Shown: in pieces, positions 29,732 to 37,603 of the stretch
Position numbering within the stretch: the stretch's first letter is position 1
Layout of the letters: each line of letters opens with the position of its first letter
From: a virus
Strand: one strand, 5' to 3'
Length of the DNA stretch: 37,603 nt
Virus record (IMG/VR): IMGVR_UViG_3300044712_002247
Location: 1 to 37,603 of that record
The notes under the pieces: model-generated
The model's input: only the letters and a program-made list of their open reading frames with translations
What the model was told of the DNA's origin: nothing
Database searches by the model: none
Program-made: the position numbers and the translations under genes

Positions 29732-30559
29732 ATGGTTCAAAAAATCAAACAACAGGCTGAGTCTCTTTCTGGACTTCCACAGCCTTTAGTTTCTCAAGCC
29801 GCAAGTCCTGTTATTGCATCACGCGATCCAACAACTAGCGATACTGGATATTCATTAGGCCAACAATGGGCCAATAAAGTGTCTGGTAATTTCTTTGCTT
29901 TGGCATCAAATGCTGGCGGAGTTGCTACTTGGACAACACTAGGATCTGTTTCTAGCACATTCACAACAATCACGGCAGGAACATTTGCTACATCAACAGC
30001 AGCAACAGCAATTACTCTTTCCAGCGGAAACGTGTTTACTGGTACAGGATCTAATGCTGCAGTAGGCTTCACATTCACGCCAAAAGGCGCTGGTGGCATG
30101 ACTCTGACGACAGGGACACTTACTCTTTCGTCTGGCAACCTAGTTCTCACTTCTGGAGATGCCACATTGACAGCAGGAAATCTTACTTTGACATCAGGGA
30201 ACGTAGTTTTAACTTCAGGATCATTAACTTTGACTTTAGGTGATGCTACATTGACAAATGGCAACCTGATCTTAAGCACAGCTGGAAAAGGGATTAGTAT
30301 AAAATCTGGAGCTAATGCTCGGATAGGACAAACGACACTTGTTTTAGGAACTAAGGCAGTAGCGAATACATCTGTAACAGCTAACACAAGAGTATTTGTT
30401 TCAAGATCAAGCAAAGGTGCTTCAACTGCAGTTGGCGCTCTAGAGGCAGTTATAAACGCAGGCGTAGGCTTCACAGTCAACTCACTTGTTCCAGCCAGTG
30501 GAGCAGTAGAAACGAACGATGTATCTGTAATCGATTGGATGCTCGTTGAATCTGCATAA
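29732..30559 (+). CDS. Fibre or virion surface protein with heptad repeats (275 aa)
   Basis: ATG at 29732 is chosen because CGAGG lies 5 nt upstream. Residues about 45-70 (YSLGQQWANKVSGNFFALAS...VATWTTLG) form a module that recurs in the protein at 34076. Residues 128-183 are eight 7-residue repeats of the type G-N-L-x-L-T-S, predicted to form a beta-solenoid, as in fibre shafts. The C-terminal part (TSVTANTRVFVSRSSKGAS, FTVNSLVPASG) resembles a virion-surface domain. It opens the fibre block. Confidence 0.72.
   Translation: MVQKIKQQAESLSGLPQPLVSQAASPVIASRDPTTSDTGYSLGQQWANKVSGNFFALASNAGGVATWTTLGSVSSTFTTITAGTFATSTAATAITLSSGNVFTGTGSNAAVGFTFTPKGAGGMTLTTGTLTLSSGNLVLTSGDATLTAGNLTLTSGNVVLTSGSLTLTLGDATLTNGNLILSTAGKGISIKSGANARIGQTTLVLGTKAVANTSVTANTRVFVSRSSKGASTAVGALEAVINAGVGFTVNSLVPASGAVETNDVSVIDWMLVESA
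30113..30280 (+). repeat. Eight 21-bp in-frame repeats in the fibre gene
   Basis: The 168 bp encode eight successive heptads: GTLTLSS, GNLVLTS, GDATLTA, GNLTLTS, GNVVLTS, GSLTLTL, GDATLTN, GNLILST. The DNA units vary but keep codon register. Such short repeats allow length changes by slippage and build a repetitive shaft. Confidence 0.85.
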
Positions 30560-30579
30560 AACTTATAAGGAATTAAACT

Positions 30580-30927
30580 ATGGCCTACGGGACAAGAGTA
30601 AATTTTGAAGAATTGAGGTCATTAGCTTTCGGTGGCATAGGTGTTAACTATGCCGCTTGTGGCTCAGCAACAACACACAGAGCTAGAATTATCACTTTTT
30701 TCAACCAGACAGATAAAGAAGTCTTCATATCTTTAGATGGAGTTACGACACAAATCTCTCTTCCATCTGGTGTAGGACACGTTCTTGATCTTACTGCCAA
30801 TAAAGTTCGAGATGATGGTCTATTCATAAAAGACGGGACTATCTTCTATGTCAAACAAGGCAGTGCAGGAGCTCCAGCATCTGGAAAAGTAACAATTCAA
30901 GTTCTTTATGGCGATGGAGGCATTTAA
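30580..30927 (+). CDS. Conserved virion-associated protein (115 aa)
   Basis: The pattern RARIITFFNQTDKEVFISLDGV, followed by ISLPSGVGHVLDLTANKVRD, then GTIFYVKQGSAGAPASGKVT and IQVLYGDG, matches a family of small proteins commonly found beside fibre genes in short-tailed phages. They are beta-rich and probably part of the fibre or tail-tip complex. AAGGAA lies 6-8 nt upstream. It overlaps the next gene as TAATG. Confidence 0.7.
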   Translation: MAYGTRVNFEELRSLAFGGIGVNYAACGSATTHRARIITFFNQTDKEVFISLDGVTTQISLPSGVGHVLDLTANKVRDDGLFIKDGTIFYVKQGSAGAPASGKVTIQVLYGDGGI

Positions 30928-31448
30928 TGTCTCAGATAACAAAAATCTTTGATGGAACGATCAAACCAGATATTGAGACTCTTACTGGAGATACAGGTGG
31001 TGCGGTATCAGCAGATGCAGCATTTAATATAAATCTGTTAACTGGTGATGGCCTTACATCAACCGGAAACCCAGCTACAAATACCATAACTTTCACTTTA
31101 GACAGTTTTGTCACTGGAACTGGTCAAACTGTAGGTGCTGTGACAGCTGATTTGATTACGTTTTCTATGGGAGCAGTCGCTGGAATGAGAATCCTTGAAG
31201 CAAAAATAGAAGGGTTCGAAGCAACTGGTCCAAATGGCTGCGCATACAATTTAATTTGCGGAGCAAGGACTTCTGGCGCAGCTGCAACTGTGGTAGGTAT
31301 TCAGGATAAGTACATAGCCGAAGATGCTGCTGTAGTAGGTGCAGATGGTAATTTCGTAGCATCAGCCAATAATATTGTAGTTCAAGTAACTGGAGTTGCT
31401 GGCCTCACAATTAACTGGAAAGCAACATTAACTTATGTAGGTATATAA
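30927..31448 (+). CDS. Fibre-associated protein (173 aa)
   Basis: The N-terminus MSQITKIFDGTIKPDIETLT, then GGAVSADAAFNINLLTGDG, is like the repeating beta elements of fibre proteins. The C-terminal half (EAKIEGFEATGPNGCAYNLI, CGARTSGAAATVVGIQDK, GLTINWKATLTYVG) forms a separate beta domain seen in other phage virion proteins. The start overlaps the preceding gene by one base (TAATG). Confidence 0.66.
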   Translation: MSQITKIFDGTIKPDIETLTGDTGGAVSADAAFNINLLTGDGLTSTGNPATNTITFTLDSFVTGTGQTVGAVTADLITFSMGAVAGMRILEAKIEGFEATGPNGCAYNLICGARTSGAAATVVGIQDKYIAEDAAVVGADGNFVASANNIVVQVTGVAGLTINWKATLTYVGI

Positions 31449-31449
31449 T

Positions 31450-33048
31450 ATGCCAGGCTTTGACAACTCTGTTGTTTATTTTGAAAAGGGAATTGATCCT
31501 AGGGGTGTAAGCCCTGTAGTCAATCAAATGACCACAGGTAAATTGCTTATAGGGTCGTCTGTCTCCCCTTATGTAATATGCAATACTCTTACACAAGGAA
31601 ATGGTCTTACGATCACAAATGGAGATGGCAGCATTACATTAGAGGCTACTTTTGCTTCTGTAGCAGAAACAAAAGCTGGCACATCTGCTGTGAAGGTACT
31701 AAACCCAGCGGATCTTTATGGATACATGACAGATCTTAATTTAACTGGATTTGTTTCGTGGACAGGAGCTGGAAACTATTTTGATGATACGACATTAGGC
31801 TCTTTTTCAGTTTTGCGAGGCGGTACAGGATATATCAAAGGTAAACTGGTATCATGGGCTGGCCCTCAGACTGTTGCAGGCTTAACAGCCGGCAATACTT
31901 ACTATATATATATCGATAGCACTGGAACCATTGGTAGCACTGCTACAAGGACAGATCAGCTTTTCATTGATAATATTGTCTTGTTCGAATGCTTAAGAGA
32001 TAGTACTCCAGTCACAAATAACCAGGTGACAGTAAAAGAAAACCACCCTTATGACTATCCAGCAACTGTTTCTAACTATGAGCACGATAACATTGGTACG
32101 TTGATAGAGAATAACAACAATGGTGCCAACATTACTCTTAATGGAACGCAAAAGATACAGATTAATGGAGCAGATGTTTTATCAGATCATGGCCTTGAGA
32201 CTGCTATCCCAGATAGTGGAGGAGTTGGTGTAACATGGATTAAGATGTACACAAATGCTGGTGGGAAATGGGCTAGATTTAGTTCTTCAGATACATTTAC
32301 TGGAAATTACAACAATGCCGGTACACCTACGGCTTTAGGAGCAAATAAATTTGGAGTTTATACTCTTTATGTTTCTAAAGACACATTAACAACAACCACG
32401 CCAACGTATTTTGCCGTTCTTGATACTTCTCAATATAATAGCCAAGGTCTAGCATCAACTGCCATTTCTAATGGCACTGTAGCATTAGCCAGCAATGAAT
32501 TAAGAGCTCTTGAGATATGCCAACTTGGATATATCATATATAGCCAAGCATCAAACTCTATTGTTCAAGTAATAATATCAAAAGCAACATTGAGGGCGAC
32601 TGTTTCAACAACTGGGACTAACCAGGCATCTTTAGTAAATACAATAACAACAAATTTCAATGGTTGGCTGTCATCATCAGATACTAACGTACAATCTGCT
32701 TTGGATACTCTTGATGACTCTCAAAGGCTAACTATAGTAACTGGAGCAACAGCTAACTTAGTAGTAAATCAAGGTGCAATTGCAAATAGAGCGACTTTAG
32801 TAACACTTACACTTCCAACAACTATCAAAGTTGGCGATACAATAGAAGTAGTTGGTATGGGTGCTGGTAAATGGACTATTGCTCAAAATGCTAACCAATC
32901 GATTCATTTCCAAGACATAACGACAACAATTGGAGTTGGCGGATCTCTTTCCGCTTCGCTTCAGTATGATTGCGTTAAATTGATTTGTACAGTTGCTAAC
33001 TTAGAATTTGTAGTCGTTTCTAGTTGCGGAAACTTAACATACGTATAA
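31450..33048 (+). CDS. Large fibre or tail-spike-like protein (532 aa)
   Basis: The N-terminal VNQMTTGKLLIGSSVSPYV segment is a fibre-like motif shared by many virion proteins (xTTGxLLIGSS). A long Thr/Asn-rich beta region follows (FDDTTLGSFSVLRGGTGYIK, YYIYIDSTGTIG). Residues about 400-450 contain SSSDTNVQSALDTLDDS, a trimerising pattern common in fibres. It is the longest fibre gene and could carry receptor binding or capsule degradation; no catalytic residues were recognised. It starts 1 nt after the previous stop. Confidence 0.7.
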   Translation: MPGFDNSVVYFEKGIDPRGVSPVVNQMTTGKLLIGSSVSPYVICNTLTQGNGLTITNGDGSITLEATFASVAETKAGTSAVKVLNPADLYGYMTDLNLTGFVSWTGAGNYFDDTTLGSFSVLRGGTGYIKGKLVSWAGPQTVAGLTAGNTYYIYIDSTGTIGSTATRTDQLFIDNIVLFECLRDSTPVTNNQVTVKENHPYDYPATVSNYEHDNIGTLIENNNNGANITLNGTQKIQINGADVLSDHGLETAIPDSGGVGVTWIKMYTNAGGKWARFSSSDTFTGNYNNAGTPTALGANKFGVYTLYVSKDTLTTTTPTYFAVLDTSQYNSQGLASTAISNGTVALASNELRALEICQLGYIIYSQASNSIVQVIISKATLRATVSTTGTNQASLVNTITTNFNGWLSSSDTNVQSALDTLDDSQRLTIVTGATANLVVNQGAIANRATLVTLTLPTTIKVGDTIEVVGMGAGKWTIAQNANQSIHFQDITTTIGVGGSLSASLQYDCVKLICTVANLEFVVVSSCGNLTYV

Positions 33049-33056
33049 GGTGATAT

Positions 33057-33350
33057 ATGAAAATTAGTGTAGATGATCAGGAATTATTCAGACTTTCAGA
33101 AACACAAAAAAAAGTCATCAAGAATGATATCCATGAAGACATCTTTGATTCTGATATGAAAAGAAGATTGAACTGGGTTCTTATGCATAAATATGAAAGA
33201 TGCATGGAGAGACTTAAATCTGAATGGATGCCAAAAATCAAATCAAAACATGCAATGATACCATCGGATGATGATGCATTGGCTGAGTTGATTTTTTCTG
33301 ATCCAGAATATAAAAGCCGAAAAGCTAGAGATTTAGAATCTGTAAAATAA
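33057..33350 (+). CDS. Conserved hypothetical protein between fibre genes (97 aa)
   Basis: The ATG has AAGGTG 5-6 nt upstream. The product is charged and helical: MKISVDDQELFRLSETQKKV, IKNDIHEDIFDSDMKRRLNW, VLMHKYERCMERLKSEWMPK. It resembles a small family often placed beside fibre genes in short-tailed phages. It may help fibre folding or attachment; the role is not established. Confidence 0.68.
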   Translation: MKISVDDQELFRLSETQKKVIKNDIHEDIFDSDMKRRLNWVLMHKYERCMERLKSEWMPKIKSKHAMIPSDDDALAELIFSDPEYKSRKARDLESVK

Positions 33351-33361
33351 TTTAGGTGATT

Positions 33362-34060
33362 ATGCCAACAAAAAACTCATGGAATAATGCTGTCATTGAT
33401 GCCAACGTGACCTTTAATGGCGGGACTGTCTCTATTGGTACAGATGCAACTTCTGGAGCAATTAATATCGGTACTGGATCTGCCGCTAGGACAACTACCA
33501 TTGGCAATACAACTGGGGCATCAAAATTAGATCTGAAATATGGCACCGCAGATTTTTCTCTGGCTTCTGCATCTGGGAATACAATGGTAGCCTTGGATAC
33601 TGGAGAAATAACAAAGCCTCTTCAGCCAGCATTTCTTGCTTATTTAGCATCTACTGTGACTAATGTAACCGGAAATGGAACTTCATATACTTTAGGTACC
33701 GGAACCGCATTAACAGAAATTTTTGATCAAGGATCTAATTTTAATACCAATGGTACATTTACTGCTCCAGTTACGGGAAGATATTTTTTAACGTCAGCTG
33801 CAAGGGTTATTGGAGTAACTGCAGCAACTGCACTGAATGTGGTTATAAATACTTCAAATAGAAGATATGAAACTGCTACACCACAAAGGTCTCCTTCTAG
33901 TGCGGATTTGTTAGATAAATTTTCTACATTAGCCGATATGGATGCCGGAGATACTTTTACAACACTTATTACTTCTTTTGGGGAAGCTTCTGCAACTGAT
34001 GATGTATATGGGACGGCAACAGATCCTTGGTCATTTATGTGTGGTAGTTTAATTTGCTAA
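33362..34060 (+). CDS. Fibre protein with C1q-like tip domain (232 aa)
   Basis: ATG at 33362 (AGGTG upstream) is favoured over a GTG at 33356. The N-terminal shaft part (NTTGASKLDLKYGTADFSLA) leads to a C-terminal domain of about 140 residues (LAYLASTVTNVTGNGTSYTL, FDQGSNFNTNGTFTAPVTG, RYFLTSAARV) that fits the C1q/TNF-like jelly roll used as a receptor-binding tip. It is the first of two tandem C1q-like fibre genes. Confidence 0.72.
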   Translation: MPTKNSWNNAVIDANVTFNGGTVSIGTDATSGAINIGTGSAARTTTIGNTTGASKLDLKYGTADFSLASASGNTMVALDTGEITKPLQPAFLAYLASTVTNVTGNGTSYTLGTGTALTEIFDQGSNFNTNGTFTAPVTGRYFLTSAARVIGVTAATALNVVINTSNRRYETATPQRSPSSADLLDKFSTLADMDAGDTFTTLITSFGEASATDDVYGTATDPWSFMCGSLIC

Positions 34061-34075
34061 ATTTTGGATTTATAA

Positions 34076-35152
34076 ATGAGCACACAATTTACATCAAATA
34101 ATCCAACTTCTTACTTTGGTATCCAGCCAACGACTCCTGGTCAGAATTGGTATCGTAGACGTGATCCAAACTCAACAGATTACAAAGGATATGCTATAGG
34201 AGATCGCTGGATCAATTTAGCATCATCTTCAATCTGGGCATTAGTTGGAAATTCAGCTCATGTAGCTACTTGGGTTCCTCTTGGAGGAGGAAGTACTGCT
34301 ATAGCGACTCTCACTCCAGATGCTGGAGTAGCTGTCACTCCTACAGCAGGAAATATTGATATTGGTGGAGATGCAGCGCAAGGTGTATCAACTTCCAATG
34401 GGGGATTGTCTACTTTGGTTGTTTCTGTACAGGATGCGACGACAGCCCTTAAAGGAGTAGTAAATCTCGCTACAAACGCCGAAGCAATAGCTGGTACCGA
34501 TACAGCAAAGGCAATAACATCTGATGATCTGAAGGCGAAATTAGGCACTCAGGTGGCACATAGTTTATTAGTTGCAGAAGGAACTGCTTCGGCACTCACT
34601 TCTTTGCCAACAGGAACTGCAGGCCAAGTTTTGTTGTCCGGAGGAGCAGTATCTGATCCAGCATATTCAGCTTTTATAACTTCCACAGCTGCTGGTGTAG
34701 TTGCTATGCCATCTCAAAGTGGAGTAAGTGCATATCTAGGAGCTTCATTACTAAATGCAACTGGTGACGGTACTACACTGACAATACCATTTGATACTTT
34801 AGACTATGATTTTCAAAATGAATTTAATACTGGTACAGGGATATTTACAGCTAAAAATGCTGGTATATATTTAATAAACTGCAACGTTTTAATGCAAAAT
34901 ATTGATGTAGCGCACACTTTGGGTAACACGGCAATAATTAAAAATTCTGATATCTGGTGGCAAGTTCAATTTAATCCTGGAGTAAGTAAAGAGTCAGGAA
35001 ATCAATTTTCTACAACAGGGAACGTAATAGTACAGCTTGCTGCCTCTGATACTATTAAAGTTGTTATTGCAGTTGGCAATGGGGCAAAAACAGTAACAAT
35101 TGGATCTGCCGCTGGAGCGCATACTACACTACAAATATCAAAGGTTGCATAG
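34076..35152 (+). CDS. Fibre protein with C1q-like tip domain (358 aa)
   Basis: The N-terminal module (YAIGDRWINLASSSIWALVG followed by NSAHVATWVPLG) repeats one in the protein at 29732. A TAKAITSDDLKAKLGTQ shaft motif follows. The last 140 residues (AYLGASLLNATGDGTTLTIP, FNTGTGIFTAKNAGIYLINC, then VIAVGNGAKTVTIG) form a second C1q-like domain, distinct from that at 33362. Host adhesion is likely. The ATG is 15 nt after the previous stop with no strong ribosome site. Confidence 0.74.
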   Translation: MSTQFTSNNPTSYFGIQPTTPGQNWYRRRDPNSTDYKGYAIGDRWINLASSSIWALVGNSAHVATWVPLGGGSTAIATLTPDAGVAVTPTAGNIDIGGDAAQGVSTSNGGLSTLVVSVQDATTALKGVVNLATNAEAIAGTDTAKAITSDDLKAKLGTQVAHSLLVAEGTASALTSLPTGTAGQVLLSGGAVSDPAYSAFITSTAAGVVAMPSQSGVSAYLGASLLNATGDGTTLTIPFDTLDYDFQNEFNTGTGIFTAKNAGIYLINCNVLMQNIDVAHTLGNTAIIKNSDIWWQVQFNPGVSKESGNQFSTTGNVIVQLAASDTIKVVIAVGNGAKTVTIGSAAGAHTTLQISKVA

Positions 35153-35153
35153 A

Positions 35154-35375
35154 ATGAAACAACTTATTTCAGACATTTTGGCTAGTATACCTATGTGGAC
35201 TAGAATGTTAATTTTGTTCATTGGATTAACAGTGATTGCAATAGCCTCATGGCTTGGATTTGTCAAATATCCAGAAGACAACAAAATAGAAGAAGCCGTT
35301 GAAGAAGCCATCAAAGATGAAACGGGACTTGATATAGACATCACACCAGAAAGCCTAGAGGAATCAAAAAAATGA
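35154..35375 (+). CDS. Small membrane protein (73 aa)
   Basis: ATG at 35154 is 1 nt after the fibre stop. A transmembrane helix (MLILFIGLTVIAIASWLGFV) is followed by an acidic tail (EEAVEEAIKDETGLDIDITP). This VEExIxxxTGxDIDxxP pattern is common in short proteins at the end of fibre or lysis blocks in short-tailed phages. It may be a holin-like or inner-membrane spanin-like component. It overlaps the next gene by 4 bp. Confidence 0.65.
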   Translation: MKQLISDILASIPMWTRMLILFIGLTVIAIASWLGFVKYPEDNKIEEAVEEAIKDETGLDIDITPESLEESKK

Positions 35376-35539
35376 AAAGCATCACATCTAAAATAATGTT
35401 TATGGTTATTTTAATATCATGCGTTGGTTGCACATATACAATAACCATGGTACATACACAAGGTGAAGCTACAGACGTAGTCGATGAGACTTCGTCAGCT
35501 GATGGAAAAGTTGATGCATCAATACCTTTGATAAAATAA
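35372..35539 (+). CDS. Small lipoprotein, outer-membrane spanin candidate (55 aa)
   Basis: The ATG overlaps the previous stop (ATGA). The N-terminus has a lipobox (VILISC, with C17 as the likely lipidated residue; C20 follows), then a short tail with TMVHTQGEATDVVDETSSAD. The tail resembles small phage lipoproteins encoded beside lysis genes. With the membrane proteins on either side it may form a spanin-like pair; this is inferred from lipobox and order only. Confidence 0.65.
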   Translation: MKSITSKIMFMVILISCVGCTYTITMVHTQGEATDVVDETSSADGKVDASIPLIK

Positions 35540-35549
35540 AGGAGTTCTT

Positions 35550-35714
35550 ATGTCTAAAGCAGGACTTATCGTAGGCAGCACATGCTTGATTGTGATGGCA
35601 GTCTATTTCTTATGTGTATACATGTATACTAAAGAAGAACCAAAGCCACTCACACATGAGCAGGTACTTCAGTCTTACCAAGTAGACTTTGGCATAAAGA
35701 AAGTTGGTGGATAG
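35550..35714 (+). CDS. Small membrane protein (54 aa)
   Basis: The ATG follows AAAGGAG by 5 nt. A transmembrane helix (LIVGSTCLIVMAVYFLCVYM) is followed by a soluble tail (KPLTHEQVLQSYQVDFGIKK). Its stop abuts the large terminase stop on the other strand (TAGCTA). It may belong to the same membrane or lysis set as the two genes before it. Confidence 0.62.
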   Translation: MSKAGLIVGSTCLIVMAVYFLCVYMYTKEEPKPLTHEQVLQSYQVDFGIKKVGG

Positions 35715-37052
35715 CTAGAATCTGTATCTAGTATCATAACTATCATCGAATGGCGCTGGAAGAGATTGTCCTGCGCCCATTGCTTCACTGTAGATTTTGT
35801 CTATATCTGAGGCAGAAAGACCTTGAGTTTCTCTGCCCATAAAGTGTGAAACGATACAATACCTTAAGGCGTCTAGGCTGTGATCTGAAGTCTTTAATGG
35901 CTTATCTTCTCCAGTCTTTTGGCACTTAGGATCCCATACATAACTTTGTATCTCTTTGATCATTGGCTCACATTTGCTGCATATCTTCAACGTACCATTA
36001 TCTAAAAATTTGCTGACTATCCTAATGCCATCTATGACTTCGTTTTGAGCTTCATAGATATTAGATATTCCAGACTTTTGCAATTCCAGCTTAAAACTGA
36101 CAGCTGAAGGATCGATGTATATAGCCTTGACATTGCGTCCTGTAATGAATCTAGCAAAGTCTGCAGCGTATTCTGTGTCAGTCTTTTGACGTTGAGCTAT
36201 TTTTGAGTCGTAGTAGTAAACCTCTTCAACCCACATGTTAGGAAATTTAGATCTATTGATTCCTATAAGCACGAACGAGCAAGGGTTTGTCGTTCCATAG
36301 TCGATTCCGACTATATAGTATGTAGCAACTCCTGGGGAATTATCTATAACATGTATCTTAGGATCGAAGAAATCATAGATAGCACCTTGAGCTTGCACCC
36401 ATAGGCCTTCTATGAATCTTTGATGCCATACTCCCTTATATTGCCTTTTGAGATACTCCTTTTCATCATTAGTAAGTTCTGGGTTGTCGTTTAATGTGAA
36501 CTGCCAGCTTTTTACGTCTGGGTTATCTGTAAGAAAATCTCTTTTCAACCAATGGAATGGGCTATCTGGGTTTGTTGTAGCAAAGATCTTTCCACCATTC
36601 ATTGCACATCTTGAGATAAGCATCTTAAATACTGTCTCAGGGATTATTGTAGCTTCGTCTACATATGCTCCAGAAAATGTTGATCCTCTAATCTTGTTTT
36701 CGGCTCTTTCGTCATCTGCACCAACGATATGAATAGTCTTTCCCCATATATCCATTTCTCGTTTACCAGAGTAATATCTAGCATCAGCGCTGATCATTCG
36801 AGCAAGAAGAGGTAAAATATTTCTTTTAAAACTGTCAAGAGTTCTTGTTATGATACAATACTCGCCAGTCTCTTCTATGTAGTTCCCAAATTCATCTTTT
36901 TTAGGGATGAGTTCTTTTAGAAATCTATACAGAGAAATATACGTCTTACCAGACCTCACAGCGCCTTCCCAGATATTTATCCTGGCATCGCTATTGACTA
37001 AAGAATCGATTTGTTTCTTAGAGAATTGTGACATACTAAAAAGGAGCTTCAT
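35715..37052 (-). CDS. terL: Terminase large subunit, PBSX-type
   Basis: The 445-residue product has an ATPase domain with Walker A GAVRSGKT (30-37), Walker B AYVDEA (D132, E133) and the coupling motif ATTNPD (159-163), then an RNase-H-like nuclease domain with D251 (GIDYGTT), D314 (IYIDPSA) and D390/D394 (SDHSLDALRY). This is a full-length phage packaging motor of the PBSX-type terminase family. It pumps DNA through the portal and cuts the concatemer. The start is uncertain: ATG 37052 and ATG 37034 both lack a clear ribosome site. It is the last gene of the leftward operon that begins with the RusA-like gene across the circle junction. Confidence 0.96.
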   Translation of the reverse strand: MKLLFSMSQFSKKQIDSLVNSDARINIWEGAVRSGKTYISLYRFLKELIPKKDEFGNYIEETGEYCIITRTLDSFKRNILPLLARMISADARYYSGKREMDIWGKTIHIVGADDERAENKIRGSTFSGAYVDEATIIPETVFKMLISRCAMNGGKIFATTNPDSPFHWLKRDFLTDNPDVKSWQFTLNDNPELTNDEKEYLKRQYKGVWHQRFIEGLWVQAQGAIYDFFDPKIHVIDNSPGVATYYIVGIDYGTTNPCSFVLIGINRSKFPNMWVEEVYYYDSKIAQRQKTDTEYAADFARFITGRNVKAIYIDPSAVSFKLELQKSGISNIYEAQNEVIDGIRIVSKFLDNGTLKICSKCEPMIKEIQSYVWDPKCQKTGEDKPLKTSDHSLDALRYCIVSHFMGRETQGLSASDIDKIYSEAMGAGQSLPAPFDDSYDTRYRF

Positions 37053-37230
37053 CTTTTTGGTTCATGGACATTCTAAAACATTGAATAATAGATTCAAGGT
37101 TTTTATTTAATATCTTAAGCTGTCCTTCAACATCCTTCATGACTTCTAAGGACTCTTTAATTTTCTTAATGTCCCAAGCCATGAATTTAAGTGATTGCTC
37201 TGTGGACGGAAGCTGCTTTTCATCTGGCAT
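37036..37230 (-). CDS. Small coiled-coil-like protein (64 aa)
   Basis: The product MPDEKQLPSTEQSLKFMAWD continues with a charged helix (KKIKESLEVMKDVEGQLKIL) that looks like a coiled coil. Its stop overlaps the start region of the large terminase. No family was recognised. It lies 7 bp from the upstream basic-protein gene. Confidence 0.62.
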   Translation of the reverse strand: MPDEKQLPSTEQSLKFMAWDIKKIKESLEVMKDVEGQLKILNKNLESIIQCFRMSMNQKDEAPF

Positions 37231-37237
37231 AACTTAC

Positions 37238-37477
37238 CTATTTTTTACGTTTGGTTTTTAATTTCTTCTCTTCTTGTTCAGCTATTTGCTTTCTTAGTGC
37301 GGCAAAATTAAAGGCAATTTTTGCCTCTCTAGCACTATCTTTAGCCATTTCTGGCTTATGAGCTTTTTTTTCTTCTTTCTCTTTTTTTAGAGCGTACTGA
37401 CCTTCTTTCTTTGCTAAAGTAGAATATCTCTTTTGTCTAGTAACAACGCCTTTTATATCTTTTTTTTTAAAAACCAC
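37238..37477 (-). CDS. Small basic Lys-rich protein (79 aa)
   Basis: GTG at 37477 has GAGGTG upstream (inside the terminal repeat). The product is highly charged (KEGQYALKKEKEEKKAHKPE, ending EEKKLKTKRKK) and helical. It follows the DUF6496-like gene across the circle junction. A nucleic-acid or packaging accessory role is possible from charge and neighbourhood; no family was recognised. Confidence 0.65.
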   Translation of the reverse strand: MVFKKKDIKGVVTRQKRYSTLAKKEGQYALKKEKEEKKAHKPEMAKDSAREAKIAFNFAALRKQIAEQEEKKLKTKRKK

Positions 37478-37603
37478 AAATCACCTCATTTTTTCTTAGC
37501 TGCTTGTCTGCCTTCGCTCAAAGCAATAGCAATTGCTTGTTTTCTTGATTTGACTTTAGGTCCACTTTTGGAGCCGCTTCTAAGTTTTCCCTCTTTGTAC
37601 TCG
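37477..37603. repeat. Terminal direct repeat, right copy (127 bp)
   Basis: Exact copy of positions 1-127; see the left copy for interpretation. Removing it gives a 37,476 bp circle. Confidence 0.97.
37486..37603 (-). CDS. Partial copy of the DUF6496-like gene at the window edge
   Basis: These bases repeat the 3' part of the gene at 10..171. The start lies beyond the edge of this copy and is complete only at the left end of the window. It is not a second gene. Confidence 0.85.
   Translation of the reverse strand, partial: EYKEGKLRSGSKSGPKVKSRKQAIAIALSEGRQAAKKK

Noticed and set aside
30113-30280. CRISPR-like or satellite repeat
   Set aside because: The 21-bp units stay in the reading frame and vary at codon third positions; this is a protein repeat without spacers.
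29794-30480. 228-codon open frame antisense to the fibre gene
   Set aside because: It mirrors the repetitive low-charge fibre sequence (Val/Pro-rich translation), which keeps the opposite frame open by composition.
1-37603. tRNA or rRNA genes
   Set aside because: No cloverleaf with the expected TTC loop and acceptor pairing and no rRNA-like stretch was noticed by eye on either strand; a tRNA search program would be decisive.

Overview
The window is a complete, AT-rich, short-tailed (podovirus-type) bacteriophage genome. Its first 127 bases are repeated exactly at its end, so the molecule closes into a circle of 37,476 bp (or is circularly permuted). Evidence for a phage: P22-type portal, N4-gp56-type major capsid protein, PBSX-type large terminase, a terminase small subunit, scaffold-like protein, head-tail adaptor, ejection-type proteins and several fibre proteins. 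No tape measure, tail tube or sheath gene is seen. A tyrosine integrase suggests a temperate or formerly temperate phage. The host cannot be named; strong Shine-Dalgarno sites, a DnaB helicase and a lipoprotein point to an ordinary, probably Gram-negative, AT-rich bacterium. No DNA polymerase, tRNA, recognisable repressor or recognisable endolysin was found.

Layout. 738-6364 (+): recombination and replication block with a PD-(D/E)XK exonuclease, a RecT/Bet annealing protein, two winged-helix proteins each preceded by a copy of a 75-80 bp hairpin leader, and DnaB; it ends at a strong terminator. 6459-7150 (-): three small unknown genes. 7311-7742 (+): terminase small subunit. 7721-9164 (-): small unknown genes and a P-loop kinase-like protein with an unusual Walker A. 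9351-12722 (+): portal, four tiny basic proteins and a conserved packaging-region protein. 12719-13672 (-): three accessory genes, one with a secreted C2HC zinc finger. 13932-27503 (+): scaffold, the split capsid gene, adaptor, tail and ejection proteins. 27504-29487 (-): tiny membrane peptides, two membrane coiled-coil proteins and the integrase. 29732-35714 (+): fibres and three small membrane or lipid-anchored proteins. 35715 through the circle junction to 615 (-): large terminase, small basic proteins and a RusA-type resolvase.

The main discovery is the capsid gene. Its reading frame is broken by three related group I introns, all in codon phase 2. The spliced message has exons of 23, 15, 882 and 7 nt and encodes a 308-residue N4-gp56-type capsid protein starting MSITTTSVLPAPVQQSFSFK. 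Each 5' splice site forms a perfect P1 helix with a U-G pair at the cut, and only one combination of 3' ends keeps the frame open. One intron carries a LAGLIDADG homing endonuclease; the other two carry small Cys-x2-Cys proteins in the same loop. A plain ORF caller would miss the first 13 codons and add intron-core sequence as a false C-terminus.

Functions were assigned by reading motifs and gene order only; no database search was possible.
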